The position numbers were made by a program, and so were the translations under genes. From a virus, in the IMG/VR virus record IMGVR_UViG_3300032322_001172, positions 1 through 57,506 of that record: 57,506 nucleotides of DNA; one strand, given 5' to 3'. The notes beneath the pieces were generated by a model that saw nothing but the letters and a program-made list of their open reading frames with translations, was not told the origin of the DNA and did not search any database. Numbering within the stretch: the first letter of the stretch is position 1; the number at the start of each line of letters is the position of its first letter. Positions 49,897-57,506 of the stretch are shown here, one piece after another.

Positions 49897-52800
49897 ATGG
49901 CCAATCCTGTAATAATTGATATACCCGGCGTAGGACCAGTCGAAGCTACCAATGCGGCCACTGAACAAACACTTAGAGATATATTAAAAGCTATTCAAAA
50001 AGGTGGGTTAAACAAAGGCGGTGGAGGTGCGGGCGGTGCTGCTGGATTGCCTGGTAATCTTTCTGGCGGTCTAAGCGGTGTAGGAAAATCTTCTACAGCC
50101 GTAGGCAAAGCTATGGGTGGTCTGGTTGGCAAACTTGGTCTGGTTGCTAATGTAGCTGGACAGGTAGCTATGAAGTTTCTAGAAGTTGGTGCTGCATCTG
50201 CAAAACTTATCAAAGAGTTTTCGAATGTAGGAGACGATCTAGAAGCCGCAGCAGGAACATTTAAGATGATTCCTATAGTAGGCGGAGTTCTAGCAGACAG
50301 CTTCGGAGCTGTTGCACAAGCCTCACAGAAAACCGCTAGAGCTTATCAAAGTGCTGCATCTGCTGGCGCAAGTTTTAATGGTAGCATGAATCTATTTGTA
50401 AAAACTGCCAGTCAAGCAGGTCTTACTATGGATCAGTTTGGTGCATTGGTTGCCAAAGGCGGAGAAGGCCTTTTAGCACTAGGTCCTACAGTAGAAGAAG
50501 GTGCTAAAAGATTTGGAGCAGTGTCTAAGCAACTAAGAGCCACAGGCAAAGACTTGTACGCTCTGGGCTATTCTACAGAACAAATTAACGAAGGCATTGT
50601 TTCTTACGGAAAATTATTGCGAGCACAAGGTCTAGCAAGAGGTCAATCGGATGCACAATTAGCTGCTGGTGCAAGAAATTATCTTAAAGAAATGGATGCA
50701 CTGGCCAAAGTTACAGGCATGTCAAGACAAGAAGCCGAGCAGGCTTTGTTACAACAACAACAAGATGCTCAATTTCATTCTTACATGTCAAATAAGAATA
50801 AAGATGTACGAGATTCATTTGCAACATTATTAACAACTGCTAATAAAGCTTCTCCTGAATTAGCAGCAATGATGAAAGACTATGTCACTACTGGTAGCTT
50901 TACCAATGCAGAACATGCAAAAACTGCATCATTGATGGGAGAAGGTGCTCTGTCTGCACTACAAGAGCTACGAAGAATGTCAGAGTCTGGAGAAAAAATA
51001 AGTGCAGCAAAACAAGACGCTATCTTTAGACAACTGGCTGCCGCCGGCAAACAAATGCAGTCAAATTTCGGTGAAACTTTAGCAGCCACCGGAGGAGAAT
51101 TTGATCATGCTATCAAGGCTCAAATTGGTCTAAACAAATTAGAAGAACAGTCTTTAGAAGCAGCTAGAAAATCTCAAGACAAGGCTGCACAGAATCAGGA
51201 AAAGTTAAATCAACAAATTGAACAGGCTAAACAACGATTAGCTGCACTTTCTAACTCGTTTACTATGACTCTAGTCAACAGTGGCATGTTAGACAAATTA
51301 TTAAAAGGGTTTGAATCGTTAGCTGAGTTTGTCAATACTGTAGTAACACCAATTTTCCATGCATTTATGGGAATAGTAGGACCTCTGGTAACTTTTCTTG
51401 CTAATGTCTTTACACCTATTTTTAAAACATTAAGCAACTTAGTAGAAACGATATTGATGCCGTTTAAGTATCTTGGCTACCTATTTGACAGTGTAGCCGG
51501 AGATACCAGTCTTGTAAAGCTAGCAATGGAAGCATTGCTATTCCCTCTCAATGTTCTTATTGGCACAGTTAGACTAGCATTTACAGCTATGATGAAAATC
51601 TATGATACTATAGAAGATTTTCTAAGTCCTATGTTTTCTTTTCTTGGTAGAATGATTGACAGTGTAGGCAGAACCATTAAAGATTTTTTCAAACCTGTCA
51701 TCGAAGATGGTGCAACATTTTTTAAGAAAATAATGAATGCATTAGGATCAGTATTGAATCCAGTAATTGAAGTTTTTAGATCAGTTAAAAAAGCAGTAGG
51801 TGATGTTTTTAATTCATTTAATTCGTTTGGAGAAATAATCACAGGAATTAAATTAGCCTTTAAGAGTCTTGGATTAAACATCAAAGAAATGTGGTATGCT
51901 ATTAGAGATACTATACCGGGTCTAACTGATACATCTAAAGAAGAACGAGATGCACTAGAAAAAGAAAAACAAGCCCTTGTAGATGAAAAAGCAGCCTTCG
52001 GTAGCCAATTAGAAAGAAATAGAATAGAAAACCAAAAGAAAGAAGAAGAAAAACAAAGAGACAGAGATCGTAGAAGAGATGAACGAGATAAAACTTGGAA
52101 TGATCTTAGAACTCAGAGAGAAACAGGCTACTATAATGATAGAGTGGCGCATGCCAAAGCAGAAGCTGATGCTAAAAAGTCAGTAGATTGGAACGATTCG
52201 TTATCGGTATTGAAATACCATCAAGGTCTACAAGGCCAGCCAGGCTCTTCGTTGCCAGGTGCTCCGGGTGCAGCAACTACTCCTGCACAAATAAGTCAGA
52301 GCACAGCACAAAACATGGAATTGATCAAAGCAGCCTTGCAAAAACAAGGTATAACTGATCCTAAGTATATTGCCGCTACATTAGGCAATGTAATGAAAGA
52401 AACAGGCGGCAAGTCGATTTCAGAAAACATGAATTATGGTGGTACTCAGAATTCTCGTATTAGAGATATTTTTGGATCTAGAGCAGCCAAATATTCAGAT
52501 GCTGAACTTGATGTAATCAAAAAAGATCCCACAAAGATGGGAGAATTAATGTACGGTTCAGGAACAGCTATGGGCAAAGCTCTGGGCAACACCGAACCAG
52601 GAGATGGGTGGAAATATCGCGGTCGAGGATTCATTCAGCTTACAGGAAAAACAAATTATGCCGCAGCTTCGAGAGCTATCTACGGTGACAATAGATTAGT
52701 TGATAATCCAGACCTAGTAAACAATCCTCAAGTCGCAGCCGAAGTTAGTGCTTGGTACATGAAAAAAGGACAGTCTAGCATGGCTGGCAAATTGGGCATT

Positions 52801-53223
52801 AATACTGCTAACATGACTCAAGCTGAAGCCAACTTGTTAGCAACCTCTCAGATTGCTGGCGGAGACATTAGAAAGAAAGGCAAGATTGGTGCAGAGATCT
52901 CTGCCAAAGTAGACACATATTCTGCTCAGATGGCTAACATTGCAGGAGCACCTGTAAACACTCAAGTAGCATCATCGAGAACTGATATGGAAAATTCCAT
53001 TGCTGCTCAAAAACAAGCTGCACAACAAACTGCTCCTAGTGGAAAGAAAGACGACACAACCGCTTCCCCAGGTCCTAGAACAACTCAAGAATCAGCAGAA
53101 TCGTTGTTAAGTAGCTTAAATACTAAGATGGATATGCTTATTAGAGTCACTTCAGATCTCAACAGAGTAAATGAACGACAATTATCAGTACAACAAGGTC
53201 TCAGCGGTAACCTGTTTGCATAA
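49897..53223 (+). CDS. tail tape-measure-like protein with C-terminal GH19-type peptidoglycan hydrolase
   Basis: This is a 1108-residue protein. The N-terminal two thirds have tape-measure traits: Gly/Ala-rich hydrophobic helices (about 60-150), long helical Gln/Lys/Glu stretches (about 270-450), several hydrophobic segments (about 460-600) and a charged coiled coil (about 684-745). After a Pro/Gly/Ala linker comes a hydrolase domain (about 805-1030) with GNVMKETGGK (putative catalytic E835) and YRGRGFIQLTGKTNY (909-917 core), the signature of GH19 chitinase/endolysin enzymes. A short helical tail (MDMLIRVTSDLNRVNERQLS) ends the protein. The hydrolase would open the cell wall locally during DNA entry, a job T4 gives to gp5. 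It follows the divergent promoter gap and precedes the portal gene by 16 bases. Confidence 0.8.
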   Translation: MANPVIIDIPGVGPVEATNAATEQTLRDILKAIQKGGLNKGGGGAGGAAGLPGNLSGGLSGVGKSSTAVGKAMGGLVGKLGLVANVAGQVAMKFLEVGAASAKLIKEFSNVGDDLEAAAGTFKMIPIVGGVLADSFGAVAQASQKTARAYQSAASAGASFNGSMNLFVKTASQAGLTMDQFGALVAKGGEGLLALGPTVEEGAKRFGAVSKQLRATGKDLYALGYSTEQINEGIVSYGKLLRAQGLARGQSDAQLAAGARNYLKEMDALAKVTGMSRQEAEQALLQQQQDAQFHSYMSNKNKDVRDSFATLLTTANKASPELAAMMKDYVTTGSFTNAEHAKTASLMGEGALSALQELRRMSESGEKISAAKQDAIFRQLAAAGKQMQSNFGETLAATGGEFDHAIKAQIGLNKLEEQSLEAARKSQDKAAQNQEKLNQQIEQAKQRLAALSNSFTMTLVNSGMLDKLLKGFESLAEFVNTVVTPIFHAFMGIVGPLVTFLANVFTPIFKTLSNLVETILMPFKYLGYLFDSVAGDTSLVKLAMEALLFPLNVLIGTVRLAFTAMMKIYDTIEDFLSPMFSFLGRMIDSVGRTIKDFFKPVIEDGATFFKKIMNALGSVLNPVIEVFRSVKKAVGDVFNSFNSFGEIITGIKLAFKSLGLNIKEMWYAIRDTIPGLTDTSKEERDALEKEKQALVDEKAAFGSQLERNRIENQKKEEEKQRDRDRRRDERDKTWNDLRTQRETGYYNDRVAHAKAEADAKKSVDWNDSLSVLKYHQGLQGQPGSSLPGAPGAATTPAQISQSTAQNMELIKAALQKQGITDPKYIAATLGNVMKETGGKSISENMNYGGTQNSRIRDIFGSRAAKYSDAELDVIKKDPTKMGELMYGSGTAMGKALGNTEPGDGWKYRGRGFIQLTGKTNYAAASRAIYGDNRLVDNPDLVNNPQVAAEVSAWYMKKGQSSMAGKLGINTANMTQAEANLLATSQIAGGDIRKKGKIGAEISAKVDTYSAQMANIAGAPVNTQVASSRTDMENSIAAQKQAAQQTAPSGKKDDTTASPGPRTTQESAESLLSSLNTKMDMLIRVTSDLNRVNERQLSVQQGLSGNLFA

Positions 53224-53239
53224 GTCTAAGGAAAAATAA

Positions 53240-54955
53240 ATGTCTTGGAAAAAGTATTTCACACCAGTAACTGTAGACAATCAAGCAGGTGGTATCAGCG
53301 TACTCAGCGGTAGACAAGGTCGTCCGGGTCCTGCTAGAGCACATTATTCATCATTTCTTCCAGATGTCTATGCAGGCGCACCAAATCGTGTTGAGCGTTA
53401 CATGCAGTACGACACTATGGACATGGACAGCGAAGTTAATGCCGCATTGGATATTCTTGCAGAGTTTTGTACTCAAAAAGATAAAGAAAACTCAACACCG
53501 TTTCATGTTTCCTTTAGAGGAAAACCCACAGCTACAGAAGTAAAATTACTCAAAGATAGTTTACAAAAATGGAGTAAACAACAGCAGTTTGAAACAAGAA
53601 TTTTCCGTATAGTGCGTAATGCATTCAAATATGGAGACTGTTTTTTCATTCGAGATCCAGAAACTAAAAAATGGCTTTTTGTTGATGCAGCCAAAGTTTC
53701 AAAAATTATTGTAAATGAAAGTGAAGGCAAGATTCCAGAGCAATATGTTGTTCGTGATATTAATTTCAATTTCAAAGATTTAATTGCAGTAACTCCTCAC
53801 GGTACAACTAACACAGCACCTAGCGGCACAAGCTCATATACCAGCGGTGGCGGATTTGGCAGAGGTATGGTGGGTTCAGCAGCTCAGCCCCCAGGCACAC
53901 GATTTTCAAATCAAACTAACGAAGTTACAGTTGATGCAAAGAACATTGTACATATTAGTTTAAGCGAAGGATTAGATAATAACTATCCTTTTGGTAATTC
54001 GTTATTAGAATCAGTATTCAAAGTCTATAAACAAAAAGAACTGCTCGAAGATGCTATTATTATCTATAGAATTCAGCGAGCACCAGAGCGTAGAATTTTC
54101 TATGTTGATGTAGGAAACATGCCAGCACACATGGCTATGAGTTTCGTTGAGCGTGTAAAAAATGAAATTCAGCAGCGCCGCATTCCTAGTTCAACAGGTG
54201 GCGGTACTAGTGTTATTGATTCCAGCTATAATCCATTGTCAACTAACGAAGATTACTTCTTCCCACAAACTGCAGAAGGCAGAGGCAGTAAAGTTGAAAC
54301 ACTACCAGGCGGTACTAATCTAGGTGAAATTACTGACTTGCGTTATTTTACCAACAAGTTATTCCGTGCTCTGCGTATACCAGCTAGCTATTTGCCTACA
54401 GCTATTGATGAACAGCCAAACACTGTTGCTGATGGAAAAGTAGGAACAGCCTACATCCAAGAATTGCGTTTTAATGAATACTGTAAGAGACTACAATCTA
54501 ACATTGTAGAAACATTTGATCAAGAATTCAAAATGTGGCTAAACTGGCAAGGTATCAATATTGATTCTAGCCTATTTGAATTAAAATTCAATCAACCACA
54601 GAACTTTGCTGCCTATCGTCAATCAGAACTTGACACCGCAAGAGCAGCAACATTTAGTCAAGTGGTACAAATTCCTCACTTGAGCAAGCGGTTTGCTCTA
54701 AAGAGATTCTTAGGATTAACTGAAGAAGAGATCAAAGAAAACGAACAATTATGGCGAGAGGAAAACGGAGCAAACCTCAGACCTCCTACAGATGATGCAC
54801 AAAGCCAAATGAGATCTGCAGGAATTACACCAGCAGGGATCGCCGGCGATGCAGCAGGTCAAACTGCAGAAGCTCCTCCGGATATGGCAGCAGCAGCTGA
54901 ACAAGGTGCAGCAGGCGAAGAAGTTGCCGCACCAGCCGAACAGCCCGCACAATAA
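53240..54955 (+). CDS. gp20: portal vertex protein, gp20-like
   Basis: This 571-residue protein has a portal N-terminus typical of T4-like phages: RVERYMQYDTMDMDSEVNAA followed by LDILAEF, FRIVRNAFKYGDCFFIRD, a HISLSEGLDNNYPFGNSLLE motif, AIIIYRIQRAPERRIFYVDV and KLFRALRIPASYLP. T4 gp20 has 524 residues; here a Gly/Ser/Thr-rich insert lies near 190-225 and an Ala/Pro/Glu-rich tail ends the protein. The dodecameric portal is the DNA gate and starts prohead assembly. AAGGA precedes the ATG. Downstream come the core and protease genes, the usual T4-like head operon. Confidence 0.95.
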   Translation: MSWKKYFTPVTVDNQAGGISVLSGRQGRPGPARAHYSSFLPDVYAGAPNRVERYMQYDTMDMDSEVNAALDILAEFCTQKDKENSTPFHVSFRGKPTATEVKLLKDSLQKWSKQQQFETRIFRIVRNAFKYGDCFFIRDPETKKWLFVDAAKVSKIIVNESEGKIPEQYVVRDINFNFKDLIAVTPHGTTNTAPSGTSSYTSGGGFGRGMVGSAAQPPGTRFSNQTNEVTVDAKNIVHISLSEGLDNNYPFGNSLLESVFKVYKQKELLEDAIIIYRIQRAPERRIFYVDVGNMPAHMAMSFVERVKNEIQQRRIPSSTGGGTSVIDSSYNPLSTNEDYFFPQTAEGRGSKVETLPGGTNLGEITDLRYFTNKLFRALRIPASYLPTAIDEQPNTVADGKVGTAYIQELRFNEYCKRLQSNIVETFDQEFKMWLNWQGINIDSSLFELKFNQPQNFAAYRQSELDTARAATFSQVVQIPHLSKRFALKRFLGLTEEEIKENEQLWREENGANLRPPTDDAQSQMRSAGITPAGIAGDAAGQTAEAPPDMAAAAEQGAAGEEVAAPAEQPAQ

Positions 54956-54965
54956 TAAATACAGT

Positions 54966-55211
54966 ATGCTTCTAAAAGAATTTTTTTATTTTAGCGATAA
55001 AAACAATGACTTTGCTACGGATCGCAGGTACGATGCCGGCAGAGATCAATCTGTGGTCAAAAAAGAAGATACTCGAAAAATAAGGCTGACACTCCGCCAA
55101 ATTAATCAACTAAGACTAGCTGCTGAAGCGCATGAGGTCGAACAGCAATCAGAGCTAGATTTTATTAGACAAATGTACGGAACTCCAGTTGAAGCCGCAT
55201 CAACCGAATAA
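54966..55211 (+). CDS. small conserved head-operon protein (gp20-gp21 interval)
   Basis: This protein has 81 residues from the ATG at 54966, chosen over an earlier in-frame start that would overlap the portal gene by more than 100 bases. It begins MLLKEFFYFS and has a conserved-looking KIRLTLRQINQLRLAAEAHE helix, then ELDFIRQMYGTP. Similar small genes directly follow gp20 in related phages. Its place corresponds to the T4 gp67/gp68 prohead-core genes, but it lacks their acidic character. There is no clear ribosome-binding site. Coupling to portal translation is likely. An AATAAATA at 54954-54961 is too close to serve it. Confidence 0.65.
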   Translation: MLLKEFFYFSDKNNDFATDRRYDAGRDQSVVKKEDTRKIRLTLRQINQLRLAAEAHEVEQQSELDFIRQMYGTPVEAASTE

Positions 55212-55827
55212 CCCCGCGTTCGTTCTAGGTAACGGAAAAAGCAGATTAACAGTAGATCTAAACTCATTATTAAGTTTAGGCACAGTCTACGGATGTAATG
55301 CTATCTATAGAGAAGTTGATCCCCATTTTCTAATAGCAGTAGATGTAAAAATGATCAACGAAATCATTGCAGCCGGCTATCATAAAACACATTCTGTCTG
55401 GACAAATCCAAATAAAGGTGTCAGCAGTAAAGCACATATAAACTTTTTTAATCCCCATAAAGGCTGGAGTTCCGGACCAACAGCATTATGGTTTGCCTGC
55501 ACTCAAGGACATAAAGAAGTGTATATTTTTGGCTTTGACTACATGGGTCATAATGGCAAATTCAACAATGTGTACGCTGATACCTATAACTATAAAAAGA
55601 GTACAGACACAGCTACATTCTACGGAAATTGGTTAAATCAAACAGAAAAAGTTATTAAAGAATTTAGAAAAATTAAATTCTATAGAGTAATTAATCGAGG
55701 CGATTTTATGCCAGATAAATTGGGACCTTTGTTGCCTAACCTCGAGCATATCACTTATGACGAACTAGCAAAAAAATTTCCAATTATTATATATTCCGCA
55801 GAAAACGATCAAAAAACTACCATTTAA
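55189..55827 (+). CDS. MptE-like/glycosyltransferase-like protein of unknown substrate
   Basis: This protein has 212 residues from a TTG at 55189 that overlaps the preceding gene by 23 bases; the next in-frame ATG is only at residue 55. It has a nucleotide-binding-like FVLGNGKSR (11-19), YGCNAIYRE (34-42), FLIAVDVKM (47-55), a GWSSGPTALWFACTQGHKEV run (92-111) and YIFGFDYMG (112-120). The GNG.S... S(G)PTA....G...i.l.GFD pattern is that of MptE-like/DUF115 proteins and GT42-type sialyltransferases. It could modify capsid or cell-surface glycans. No such gene sits in the T4 head operon, so it is an accessory insertion here. The substrate cannot be read from the sequence. Confidence 0.6.
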   Translation: MKPHQPNNPAFVLGNGKSRLTVDLNSLLSLGTVYGCNAIYREVDPHFLIAVDVKMINEIIAAGYHKTHSVWTNPNKGVSSKAHINFFNPHKGWSSGPTALWFACTQGHKEVYIFGFDYMGHNGKFNNVYADTYNYKKSTDTATFYGNWLNQTEKVIKEFRKIKFYRVINRGDFMPDKLGPLLPNLEHITYDELAKKFPIIIYSAENDQKTTI

Positions 55828-55847
55828 CCCTTATTTAATCTATTTGT

Positions 55848-55855
55848 AGTAAATA
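55848..55855 (+). promoter_or_regulatory. putative late promoter box (AGTAAATA)
   Basis: This TAAATA-core box lies in the 64-base gap, 36 bases before the ATG of the acidic core gene. A strong AAGGAGA ribosome-binding site follows near 55878-55884. Six of eight positions match TATAAATA. Confidence 0.4.
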
Positions 55856-55891
55856 AAACGACAGCCTAACCATCTTTAAGGAGAATATAAC

Positions 55892-56737
55892 ATGGCCGAT
55901 AACAAGATTCTAGAGCAAATGCTTGAGCATTTGGTCAACGACGAAAAAGAGAAAGCTGAAGAGCTTTTCCACGAGTATGTAGTTTCTAAATCACGCGAAA
56001 TTTATGAAACACTCATCGAAGACGAAATCGAAGAAGAAAAAGACGAAGACGAAGATGATGAGGAAGTAAAAGAAGCTTCCGACGAAGAAAAAGACGACGA
56101 AGACGAGGAAGTAAAAGAAGCTTCCGACGACGAAGACATGGACGAAGGTTTTGAAGATATCGCTATCGAAGCCGACGACGAAGAAGGTGACATGGGTGGT
56201 ATGGGCGGAGACGCTACTGACGATCTAGAAGCAGAACTAGGTGACGAAGGCGAAGAAGATCTAGCCGACAAAGAGCCAGAAGAACTATTCCAAGACCTAG
56301 ACGCTATTGTAGACGAACTACAAGCTAAATTTGACGCAATGGGCGGAGAAGAAGGCGGTGAAATGAAAGACGCTTTTGATCCAGAACTAGAAACAGTTCG
56401 TGAATATGTAGAAAAAGTTGCCCCAGCAAAAATGGGTGACAACGGTGTAAACACCAAGTCTATCGTTGCTGGTAAGAATGATATGGGCGGTACAACTGCT
56501 AACATTCTAAGCGGTCGTAACGGTCAGGATGCAGGTACAGTTGGTGCCGGAAACAAAATTAAAGGTTCCGCACTAAATGACCAAAATCCAAAAGAAGATA
56601 ATGCTGGTAATATCAATGTTCCAGGCGGCAAAGCAGGCAATGCTTTTAGCAAGAAAGAGCCAGGACATGGTGCTGAGAAGAAAGGCACTGCTGAACAAGC
56701 TGATAACAAGCAAAGCCTTTTCCGTGGTCGTAGATAA
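55892..56737 (+). CDS. acidic prohead core protein (gp67/gp68-like role)
   Basis: This is a 281-residue protein. Residues 1-45 form a helix (MADNKILEQMLEHLVNDEKE, LFHEYVVSKSREIYETLIED). A very acidic Asp/Glu stretch follows to about residue 135, with two copies of EEVKEASD, then a helix (FQDLDAIVDELQAKFDAMGG), then a Gly/Asn/Lys-rich tail ending in LFRGRR. The position just before gp21, the strong acidity and the helical head suit a prohead core component, like the acidic T4 gp67. It is not a clear sequence match to it. It has its own ribosome-binding site (AAGGAGA) and a late-promoter-like box. Confidence 0.65.
   Translation: MADNKILEQMLEHLVNDEKEKAEELFHEYVVSKSREIYETLIEDEIEEEKDEDEDDEEVKEASDEEKDDEDEEVKEASDDEDMDEGFEDIAIEADDEEGDMGGMGGDATDDLEAELGDEGEEDLADKEPEELFQDLDAIVDELQAKFDAMGGEEGGEMKDAFDPELETVREYVEKVAPAKMGDNGVNTKSIVAGKNDMGGTTANILSGRNGQDAGTVGAGNKIKGSALNDQNPKEDNAGNINVPGGKAGNAFSKKEPGHGAEKKGTAEQADNKQSLFRGRR
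56060..56130. repeat. 26-bp direct repeat, 45-bp period, in the acidic core gene
   Basis: The same 26 bases occur exactly at 56060-56085 and 56105-56130, encoding two copies of EEVKEASD. The period is 45 bases (15 codons), so the frame is kept. A recent tandem duplication is the simplest reading. Confidence 0.85.
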
Positions 56738-56750
56738 TAGGACTATATAG

Positions 56751-57380
56751 GTGAAAACTACTCTATCAGAACACTTGAGTTTTGACCAGGCTAAGATTGT
56801 CTTGGAGCGAGATGAAGGCAGCGACGGTAAAAAGTCGATGCATTTAAATGGCATTTGCATTCAAGGAGACATCCGAAATGCAAATCAACGCATTTATTCT
56901 TCTCAAGAAATTGGCAGGGCTGTCAAGACGCTCAACGAACAGATCTCTGGCGGATACTCTGTTCTTGGAGAAGTTGATCATCCTCAGGATTTAAAAATCA
57001 ATCTTGATCGTGTTTCACACATGATTACCAAGATGTGGATGGACGGTCCTAACGGCTACGGAAAACTTAAAATCCTTCCAACTCCAATGGGTCAACTAGT
57101 ACAGACTATGTTGGAGTCGGGAGTAAAACTAGGAGTTTCAAGCAGGGGCAGCGGCGAAGTTGACGGCAGCGGTAATGTCCAAGGTTTTGAAATTATCACT
57201 GTTGATGTAGTAGCACAACCATCAGCCCCGGGAGCTTATCCTACACCAGTTTATGAACATCTAATGAATAATACAGGCGGCTATCAGGCATATAGAATAG
57301 CACAAGAAGTCAAAGGCGATCCAAAGGCACAGAAATACTTAGCAGAGAGTCTTAAGAGAATTATCTCTGGACTCAAATAA
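56751..57380 (+). CDS. gp21: prohead core protease, gp21-like
   Basis: This 209-residue protein from a GTG is close to T4 gp21 (212 residues). The family's catalytic regions are visible: GEVDHP with H77, and GVSSRGSGEV with S130/S131. Other family signs are GDIRNANQRIY and the VDVVAQPSAPGAY segment. The enzyme cleaves scaffold and other prohead proteins after (I/L)-X-E, and would be the enzyme acting on the candidate internal proteins at 46016-48757. It lies 13 bases after the acidic core gene and 15 bases before gp22. The ribosome-binding site is weak. Confidence 0.93.
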   Translation: MKTTLSEHLSFDQAKIVLERDEGSDGKKSMHLNGICIQGDIRNANQRIYSSQEIGRAVKTLNEQISGGYSVLGEVDHPQDLKINLDRVSHMITKMWMDGPNGYGKLKILPTPMGQLVQTMLESGVKLGVSSRGSGEVDGSGNVQGFEIITVDVVAQPSAPGAYPTPVYEHLMNNTGGYQAYRIAQEVKGDPKAQKYLAESLKRIISGLK

Positions 57381-57395
57381 CAGAGGAGAATCACA

Positions 57396-57506
57396 ATGTT
57401 AGATATAGTAAAACAGTTGTTTGAAAACAATGTGATTTCCGAAGAGATCAAATCGGAAATTGAAAATGCTTGGCAAAGCAGAATTCAAGAAAACCGTGAT
57501 CAAGTC
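57396..57506 (+). CDS. gp22: prohead core scaffold protein, gp22-like, cut by the window edge
   Basis: The first 37 codons of an open frame run from an ATG preceded by a strong AGAGGAGAA. The residues start MLDIVKQLFENNVISEEIKS and continue as a charged helix, in keeping with gp22 N-termini of T4-like phages (MLeglk.LFEnd.l.eE.k). It directly follows gp21, the standard order, and gp23 is expected beyond the edge. gp22 forms the bulk of the internal scaffold that is later degraded by gp21. Confidence 0.82.
   Translation, partial: MLDIVKQLFENNVISEEIKSEIENAWQSRIQENRDQV

Noticed and set aside
54954-54961. AATAAATA as a late promoter for the small gene after the portal
   Set aside because: It ends 4 bases before the ATG and overlaps the portal stop. 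There is no alternative downstream start, so it is more likely chance.
56002-56505. Minus-strand 167-codon Ser-rich frame
   Set aside because: It is the antisense shadow of the Asp/Glu-rich tract of the acidic core gene.

Overview
The window is part of the genome of a T4-superfamily myovirus (a contractile-tailed Caudoviricetes phage). This rests on many mutually consistent homologues of T4 virion, recombination and transcription proteins: gp5, gp6, gp25, gp53-like, gp20, gp21, gp22, gp26-like, gp46, gp47 and gp55. The DNA looks AT-rich by eye. Genes are tightly packed, with ATGA and TAATG stop/start overlaps. The many tandem fibre paralogues, the SegE-type GIY-YIG gene, the 2OG-Fe(II) oxygenase and the style of the structural proteins recall T4-like phages of aquatic bacteria (cyanophage- or pelagiphage-like). 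No tRNA, photosynthesis gene or other marker in the window fixes the host.

Layout. (1) Positions 1-40563, minus strand: a continuous late block for baseplate and host-recognition structures. In transcription order it runs: an Ala/Gly-rich tail protein, a gp53-like protein, a putative hub protein, gp5 (OB fold plus needle, no lysozyme), gp25, gp6, a giant 4861-residue structural protein, a 221-residue structural protein, four paralogous tail-fibre genes, and three or four adhesin-like genes with Gly-rich and Calx-beta modules. The last adhesin gene runs off the left edge. (2) Positions 40648-45508, plus strand: the late sigma factor gp55, the Mre11/Rad50-like pair gp47/gp46, a 2OG-Fe(II) oxygenase, a small conserved protein and a GIY-YIG protein. 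(3) Positions 45509-46015: a 507-base gap without a convincing gene, dense in hairpins and ended by a strong intrinsic terminator. It is a candidate structured non-coding RNA. (4) Positions 46016-48757, plus strand: three related Ala/Gly-rich proteins whose N-termini resemble the T4 capsid-targeting sequence and contain prohead-protease-type (I/L)-X-E sites. They are probable internal (ejected) capsid proteins. (5) Positions 48754-49829, minus strand: a gp26-like hub protein and a small tail-assembly-like protein. (6) Positions 49897-57506, plus strand: a tape-measure protein fused to a GH19-type peptidoglycan hydrolase, then the head operon (portal gp20, a small conserved protein, a MptE/glycosyltransferase-like protein, an acidic prohead-core protein, protease gp21, and the start of scaffold gp22).

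How it fits together. gp55 would direct late transcription from short TATAAATA-like boxes. Such boxes lie 18-48 bases before several operons, including an exact match at 49863-49870 that forms a divergent pair with a second box. gp21 would mature the gp22/acidic-core prohead and could also cleave the candidate internal proteins. The wall-degrading function that T4 keeps in gp5 appears to have moved to the tape measure here. The least explained parts are the 45.5-46.0 kb RNA-like region, the internal-protein cluster and the giant baseplate-associated protein.
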